DNA from: Armatimonadota bacterium
Lineage (GTDB): Bacteria; Actinomycetota; Acidimicrobiia; Spongiisociales; UBA5794
NCBI GenBank assembly: GCA_008501565.1
Contig: QQUL01000206.1
Span: 1 to 9,749 of the forward strand
Reading direction: 5' to 3'
Length of the DNA: 9,749 nucleotides
Part shown: positions 6,538-9,749 of the stretch, one piece after another
Layout: the number at the start of each line of letters is the position of its first letter
Position numbering within the stretch: position 1 is the stretch's first letter
Notes under the pieces: generated by a model
What the model was told of the DNA's origin: nothing
Databases searched by the model: none
What the model saw: the letters and a program-made list of their open reading frames with translations, nothing else
Made by a program: the position numbers and the translations under genes

Positions 6538-7446
6538 CTACGACGCTATCTGGGCGATGCCGTGTTCGAGTGCCGCCCGGAGTCCATCTGCATCGAGACC
6601 GTGAGCAGCACGCAGCTCTCGGGGAGTGCCGTAGTGAGCAAGCTCAGGATTGGTCACTCCAATCGCCCTGATCCGCATGGGCCGATCAGAAAGGGCGGCC
6701 GCAACCGGCGGCACTGAGCTGCCAACGAGATAGGGCTCGACGACAACGATCTCGGAGCCGACGACCGATGCTCGGAGGCCATCGGCGTCGATCGGCCGTG
6801 GCACGTTCGTGTACAGCACGGTCGCGTCGGTCCCCTCAACGGCTTCGAGGACCGCGTCGGCGACGGGGCCGACTGCGAGCACCGTCATGCCGTGATCCGA
6901 TCCGCGCCGCAGGATCGTTATCACCCCCGGTTGGGCGTGAGCCGAAGCGGCGTTCTGGTCACCGGACAACCGGATGTAGTGCGATGTCGCCGAATCGTGG
7001 GCCAAACGGAGCGCTTGTTCGGCTTCGTCGGACGTTCCGGGCACATGGATCGTCCAGCCAGGAAGAGTGCTCATCACGGCCACGTCCTCAGGAGCCTGAT
7101 GGGTTCGACCCTCGGTCGATGCGTCCCAGCTCCCTCCGATGGAAACGAGTGTGGCATGAACCCCTTGGTGCGTGAGGCTCAGCTTGATCTGTTCGAACGG
7201 CCGCTCGACGAGGAACGGGGTGTAGCTCATCACGATCGGTCGGAATCCTTCGAGGGCCAAGCCCCCCGCAACTCCGATCATTGCCTGCTCGCGGATGCCG
7301 ACGTCGATGATTCGGCTCCGAACGGTGCTTGGAGCATCGGTGAACGATGATGCCCCGAGCGCGGCGAGGACGACCACTGCCTTCTTGTCTGCCAGCAACA
7401 GATCGGTGGCGACGTTGGTAAACCGGTCTCGCATTGTCTCGCTCAT
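6538..7446 (-). CDS. Transketolase-like protein, C-terminal (Pyr/C) subunit
   Basis: This 302-residue protein is the second half of a split thiamine-diphosphate enzyme. It contains the pyrimidine-binding domain and the C-terminal domain that are one chain in classical transketolase. DVGIREQAMIGVAGGLA (48-64) carries Glu53, the Glu that activates the ThDP aminopyrimidine. YTPFLVERPFEQIK (75-88) and GRTHQAPEDVAVM (113-125) are further family motifs. The C-terminal domain runs from about residue 175 (MTVLAVGPVADAVLEA). The ATG overlaps the stop of the N-terminal subunit gene (ATGA, 7446-7443), ensuring paired translation; the heteromer should transfer two-carbon ketol units in the non-oxidative pentose phosphate pathway. 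A 1-deoxyxylulose-5-phosphate synthase-like or specialised sugar reaction cannot be ruled out. Confidence 0.9.
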   Translation of the reverse strand: MSETMRDRFTNVATDLLLADKKAVVVLAALGASSFTDAPSTVRSRIIDVGIREQAMIGVAGGLALEGFRPIVMSYTPFLVERPFEQIKLSLTHQGVHATLVSIGGSWDASTEGRTHQAPEDVAVMSTLPGWTIHVPGTSDEAEQALRLAHDSATSHYIRLSGDQNAASAHAQPGVITILRRGSDHGMTVLAVGPVADAVLEAVEGTDATVLYTNVPRPIDADGLRASVVGSEIVVVEPYLVGSSVPPVAAALSDRPMRIRAIGVTNPELAHYGTPRELRAAHGLDADGLRAALEHGIAQIAS

Positions 7447-8156
7447 CGCTTCCTCCCAACCTCTGCGACCACCGCGAGGGGACCATCAATGTGGGTGGTG
7501 GTGAGGGCGTGTTCGATTTCGTCGTGATTCCGGCCATCGACGACTCGGGTCGCCCAACCCTCAACGGCGAACCGACTTGCGATACCGCCTGGCCAGCCAA
7601 GGGTCGAAGACTGGTTGTCGATCACGACAGCCGTCAATCGACCAATACCGAGACGACCTGCGACGGCGATCGCCTCGTGATTTGATCCCTCATCGAGTTC
7701 ACCATCCCCCATCAACACAAATACGCGTCCGGCAGAACACGAAAGGCCGAGGGCCAACGCCGAGCCAATGCCGAGGGCGAGCCCTTGCCCCAAGGAACCA
7801 GATGAGATCTCAACCCCGGGAATCCTCCGACGGTCTGGATGATGACCGAGCGGGGACTCCGCCGTCGAGAAGCCTGCCAAGATCGCCGGATCGATGAACC
7901 CCTTCGCAGCGAGGACTGCGTAATAGGCCATCGGCCCGTGCCCCTTGGAGAGGAAGAACCGGTCTCGATCCGGGTCCTCCAATCGATCGGGATCGACTCG
8001 GAGAACGCGGTCGTAGAGGGTCCAGACAACATCGAGCGTTGACGTCGCTGCTTCTGAATGCTTCTCATCTCCCGTCATCACTGACATGAGCACGCGTAAG
8101 TCGCCGTAGTCGAGTTCGTTCCTGGTCCGGGTCGCGGTGCTGTGTGTACGTGCCAT
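7443..8156 (-). CDS. Transketolase-like protein, N-terminal (ThDP/PP) subunit
   Basis: This 237-residue protein binds the diphosphate and Mg of thiamine diphosphate. The signature is GDGELDEGSNHEA (150-162) with the metal-binding Asn181 in IDNQSS. SKGHGPMAYYAVLAAKGF (70-87) and SSGSLGQGLALGIGSAL (118-134) match transketolase. The usual GHPGG loop is replaced by EKHSEA (His33 kept), which I recall as typical of a shorter actinobacterial split-transketolase subfamily. ATG 8156 is chosen over ATG 8183 because 8183 lies inside the SoxR-box palindrome and upstream of the predicted -10. The predicted transcription start coincides with 8156, giving a leaderless message. It is the first gene of a minus-strand unit with the C-terminal subunit, divergent from soxR, so SoxR control is likely. 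Confidence 0.9.
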   Translation of the reverse strand: MARTHSTATRTRNELDYGDLRVLMSVMTGDEKHSEAATSTLDVVWTLYDRVLRVDPDRLEDPDRDRFFLSKGHGPMAYYAVLAAKGFIDPAILAGFSTAESPLGHHPDRRRIPGVEISSGSLGQGLALGIGSALALGLSCSAGRVFVLMGDGELDEGSNHEAIAVAGRLGIGRLTAVVIDNQSSTLGWPGGIASRFAVEGWATRVVDGRNHDEIEHALTTTHIDGPLAVVAEVGRKR

Positions 8157-8162
8157 GACCCC

Positions 8163-8193
8163 ACCGTACAACTTCAAGTACACTTGAAGTCAA
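8163..8193 (-). promoter_or_regulatory. MerR/SoxR-type promoter of the transketolase genes
   Basis: On the minus strand, TTGACT (8193-8188) is a near-consensus -35 and TACGGT (8168-8163) a plausible -10, separated by 19 bp. A 19-20 bp spacer, too long for unaided RNA polymerase, is the established mark of promoters activated by MerR-family proteins that untwist the spacer. Six bases separate the -10 from the A of the transketolase ATG (8156), so transcription should begin at or next to the start codon. Confidence 0.75.
8171..8190. promoter_or_regulatory. SoxR-box-like operator
   Basis: ACTTCAAGTACACTTGAAGT consists of 9-bp perfect inverted arms (8171-8179 and 8182-8190) around a 2-bp centre. 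It fits wholly within the long spacer of the transketolase promoter and ends 22 bases before the TTG start of soxR. Compared from memory with the E. coli SoxR box (CCTCAAGTTAACTTGAGG), the inner TCAAGT/ACTTGA arms are identical, with differences only at the centre and one base per arm. It should bind the adjacent SoxR dimer. Confidence 0.85.
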
Positions 8194-8203
8194 GGACTTT
8201 GTT

Positions 8204-8208
8204 GGAGG
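8204..8208 (+). promoter_or_regulatory. RBS deciding the TTG start of soxR
   Basis: GGAGG lies 4 bases upstream of TTG 8213, immediately before a reading frame that begins with the MerR helix-turn-helix. No ATG or GTG occurs between it and the DNA-binding domain, so this site fixes the unusual start codon. Confidence 0.8.
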
Positions 8209-8212
8209 AATC

Positions 8213-8668
8213 TTGGAAGATCAACTGACGATCGGTGAGGTCAGTAGACGGACGGGTGTCGCAACATCAGCGCTTCGGTTCTATGAGGAGATGGGCCTCA
8301 TCGACAGCCATCGAACAGTGGGAAACCAGCGCCGCTACGGCCGATCCTCGATACGGCTGATATCAGTGATCAAGGCGGCGCAGGAGGTTGGCCTGTCGCT
8401 TCAACAGGTAGCTGACGCCCTGTCGGTGCTTCCCGACCACCGTACACCCACCAAGCGTGACTGGTCGAAGCTGGCCACAAGATGGCGTTCCGATCTTGAT
8501 CAGAGAATCGATGCGTTGGTTGCACTGCGCGACGACCTTACCGACTGCATCGGCTGTGGATGTCTGTCTCTCCGGTCGTGTGCACTGTTCAACTCGGGCG
8601 ACCGTGCCGCAGCACAGGGATCCGGGCCTCGGTACCTCGTTGGTGATGAGCGACCGCAGACCGCGTGA
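8213..8668 (+). CDS. soxR: Redox-sensing transcriptional regulator SoxR
   Basis: This 151-residue MerR-family dimeric regulator begins with the DNA-binding helix-turn-helix TIGEVSRRTGVATSALRFYE (6-25) and wing (QRRYGRSSIR, 39-48). A dimerisation helix follows (about 80-110). The C-terminal sensor loop CIGCGCLSLRSC holds all four [2Fe-2S] ligands, Cys112, Cys115, Cys117 and Cys123, in the exact CxxCxC-x5-C spacing of SoxR. Oxidation of the cluster by redox-cycling compounds or superoxide makes the bound protein an activator. The TTG start is supported by GGAGG. The SoxR-box palindrome sits just upstream, between this gene and the divergent transketolase; there is no soxS. A clear + strand promoter for soxR itself was not found. 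A RarD-type transporter follows 38 bases downstream. Confidence 0.96.
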   Translation: MEDQLTIGEVSRRTGVATSALRFYEEMGLIDSHRTVGNQRRYGRSSIRLISVIKAAQEVGLSLQQVADALSVLPDHRTPTKRDWSKLATRWRSDLDQRIDALVALRDDLTDCIGCGCLSLRSCALFNSGDRAAAQGSGPRYLVGDERPQTA

Positions 8669-8706
8669 TCGTGTCAGACTCCTGAATCTACGGGAAGGGA
8701 ACGTTC

Positions 8707-9612
8707 ATGGAGTCACGGAGAGGCGTTTGGTTCGGCCTTGGCGCCTACGTGATCTGGGGGTTCTCCCCCGTGTATTGGAACCTCATCGATGATGTTGATG
8801 CCACAGTCCTCCTGATCCATCGGATCATGTGGAGCGTTCCCCTCCTTGCCGCGATCATCGCGATCCAAAGAAGATTCGGGGAGGTCCGCAAGGCATTCAG
8901 CTCATGGCGAACGGTCGCCATCACATCCGTGGCAGCGGTACTCCTCGCAACGAACTGGGGGGTGTTTCTGTGGGCTGTCACGCACGACCACATCGTTGAG
9001 GGATCACTCGGGTACTTCATCAACCCACTCGTGTCCGTTGCGTTGGGCGTGGTCGTCCTTGGTGAGCGCCTCAGACCGATGCAGTGGCTGGCGGTCGGAA
9101 TCGCAGCGGTCGGTGTGGTGGGGATGGCAGTCATGGTGGGCTCGCCGCCATGGATCGCGCTCACCCTCGCATTTGCCTTTGGCCTCTACGGGCTCATCAA
9201 GAAGCGGCCGGAGGTTCCCGCTCCGTTGATTTCCCTCCAGGGCGAACTTGCGGTGATGGTGATCCCCGCACTCGTGGTGCTGGTGTTCTTCATCGAACCG
9301 ACAGGACAGGATTTCGGCGACAGTGCGGCAATCACCATGTTCCTGATCGGGTCGGGGGCGTTCACGATCACCCCGTTGCTGATGTTCGGTGCGTCGGCAA
9401 AGCGAATACCGCTCAGCCTCCTCGGGTTGCTGCAGTACATCGCGCCATCACTTCAGCTCGTGCTCGGCATCTGGGTCTACAACGAGAACCTGTCACTGGG
9501 GCGACTCTTGTGGTTCGGAGTCGTGTGGATCGCTCTCGGCGTGTACACCTACGACGGCATCATGACGGCGCGGCGCGGACGTGCGCAAACCGTCGTCAGC
9601 TATCCGTACTAG
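8707..9612 (+). CDS. rarD: RarD-type EamA-family membrane transporter
   Basis: This 301-residue membrane protein of the drug/metabolite transporter superfamily has about ten hydrophobic helices and no signal peptide. It matches the RarD pattern along its length: GAYVIWGFSPVYW near the N-terminus, LIHRIMWSVPLL (36-47), NWGVFLWAV followed by EGSLGYFINPLVSVALGV, FGLYGLIKKRPEV after the midpoint, and ASAKRIPLSLLGLLQYIAPSLQ near the end. Length is normal (E. coli RarD is about 296). RarD proteins were linked to chloramphenicol sensitivity, but their true substrate is not settled, so only membrane transport is a safe call. ATG 8707 has AGGGA 6 bases upstream. Being 38 bases after soxR on the same strand, it may be co-transcribed with it. 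Confidence 0.93.
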   Translation: MESRRGVWFGLGAYVIWGFSPVYWNLIDDVDATVLLIHRIMWSVPLLAAIIAIQRRFGEVRKAFSSWRTVAITSVAAVLLATNWGVFLWAVTHDHIVEGSLGYFINPLVSVALGVVVLGERLRPMQWLAVGIAAVGVVGMAVMVGSPPWIALTLAFAFGLYGLIKKRPEVPAPLISLQGELAVMVIPALVVLVFFIEPTGQDFGDSAAITMFLIGSGAFTITPLLMFGASAKRIPLSLLGLLQYIAPSLQLVLGIWVYNENLSLGRLLWFGVVWIALGVYTYDGIMTARRGRAQTVVSYPY

Positions 9613-9626
9613 AGCGACAGATCGCT
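9613..9626. terminator. Weak hairpin between convergent genes
   Basis: AGCGA (9613-9617) and TCGCT (9622-9626) form a 5-bp stem with a 4-base loop, immediately after the rarD stop and overlapping the stop of the convergent partial gene. The position suits a bidirectional terminator, but the stem is short and has no T-run. Confidence 0.2.
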
Positions 9627-9749
9627 AGGCGGTTGCGACATCCTCGACAGCGTCTTCAGCGGTCTCGGTCGCCCGTTGGGTGATCGTCGTGACCGCGTCC
9701 GTGGACGCTCTCCCCTTGCGGATGCCAGCAACGGTTGCTTCCTGGATGG
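9625..9749 (-). CDS. C-terminal end of an unrecognised protein (5' truncated)
   Basis: The minus strand is open from the right edge to a TAG at 9627-9625, giving 40 C-terminal residues (from IQEATVAGIRKGRAS to EDAVEDVATA). The piece is rich in Ala, Thr, Asp and Glu with regular spacing that suggests an amphipathic helix or coiled coil ending in an acidic tail. It converges on rarD with 12 bases between the stops, a normal gene arrangement, which supports it being real. The family is not recognisable from so short a fragment. Confidence 0.5.
   Translation of the reverse strand, partial: IQEATVAGIRKGRASTDAVTTITQRATETAEDAVEDVATA

Noticed and set aside
7443..7446. Split transketolase as a frameshifted single gene
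   Set aside because: The N gene ends at a natural domain boundary and the C gene has its own ATG in an ATGA overlap; two-gene transketolases of this kind are a known arrangement.
8157..8183. Upstream ATG (8183) for the transketolase N-subunit
   Set aside because: It lies inside the SoxR-box palindrome and upstream of the predicted -10, so it would not be transcribed; the added residues match nothing in the family.

Overview
The window is about 60% GC by eye and densely coded. It uses GTG and TTG starts and repeated four-base ATGA start/stop overlaps, and carries a SoxR regulator, a two-gene (split) transketolase and a small HExxH protein. Together these suggest a high-GC Gram-positive bacterium, probably an actinobacterium. 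That is inference from style and gene families; no rRNA or other marker is present.

Left part (1-4500, + strand): a nucleoside/purine-type ABC importer. A 5'-truncated BMP-family substrate-binding protein is followed by a strong hairpin, then a double-domain ATPase (GTG start), then two permeases. The last three genes are joined by ATGA overlaps. Facing them, with 13 bp between the stop codons, is a minus-strand amidohydrolase (4514-5878). It resembles 8-oxoguanine deaminase, so this half looks like a (possibly oxidised) purine uptake and salvage locus.

Middle (5879-5992): a 114-bp gap built largely from two families of 7-bp repeats whose five-base cores are mutually complementary, plus a 14-bp palindrome.

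Right part: on the minus strand, read from 8156 downward, come the N-terminal and C-terminal halves of a split transketolase (ATGA overlap) and then a small HELAHH putative metallohydrolase. Diverging on the + strand are soxR (TTG start, complete [2Fe-2S] cysteine motif) and a RarD/EamA-type membrane transporter. Between soxR and the transketolase is a near-perfect SoxR-box-like palindrome. It sits inside a 19-bp spacer between a TTGACT -35 and a TACGGT -10 aimed at the transketolase, which is the classical geometry of a MerR/SoxR-activated promoter. The predicted transcription start falls on the transketolase ATG, implying a leaderless mRNA. The last 125 bp hold the C-terminal end of an unrecognised minus-strand gene.

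How the parts may work together: the clearest new-looking unit is a SoxR-controlled split transketolase, in which redox stress would switch on carbon flow through the pentose phosphate pathway. The deaminase for an oxidised purine lies about 2.3 kb away on the same strand. A wider redox-damage theme is possible but is only a hypothesis.
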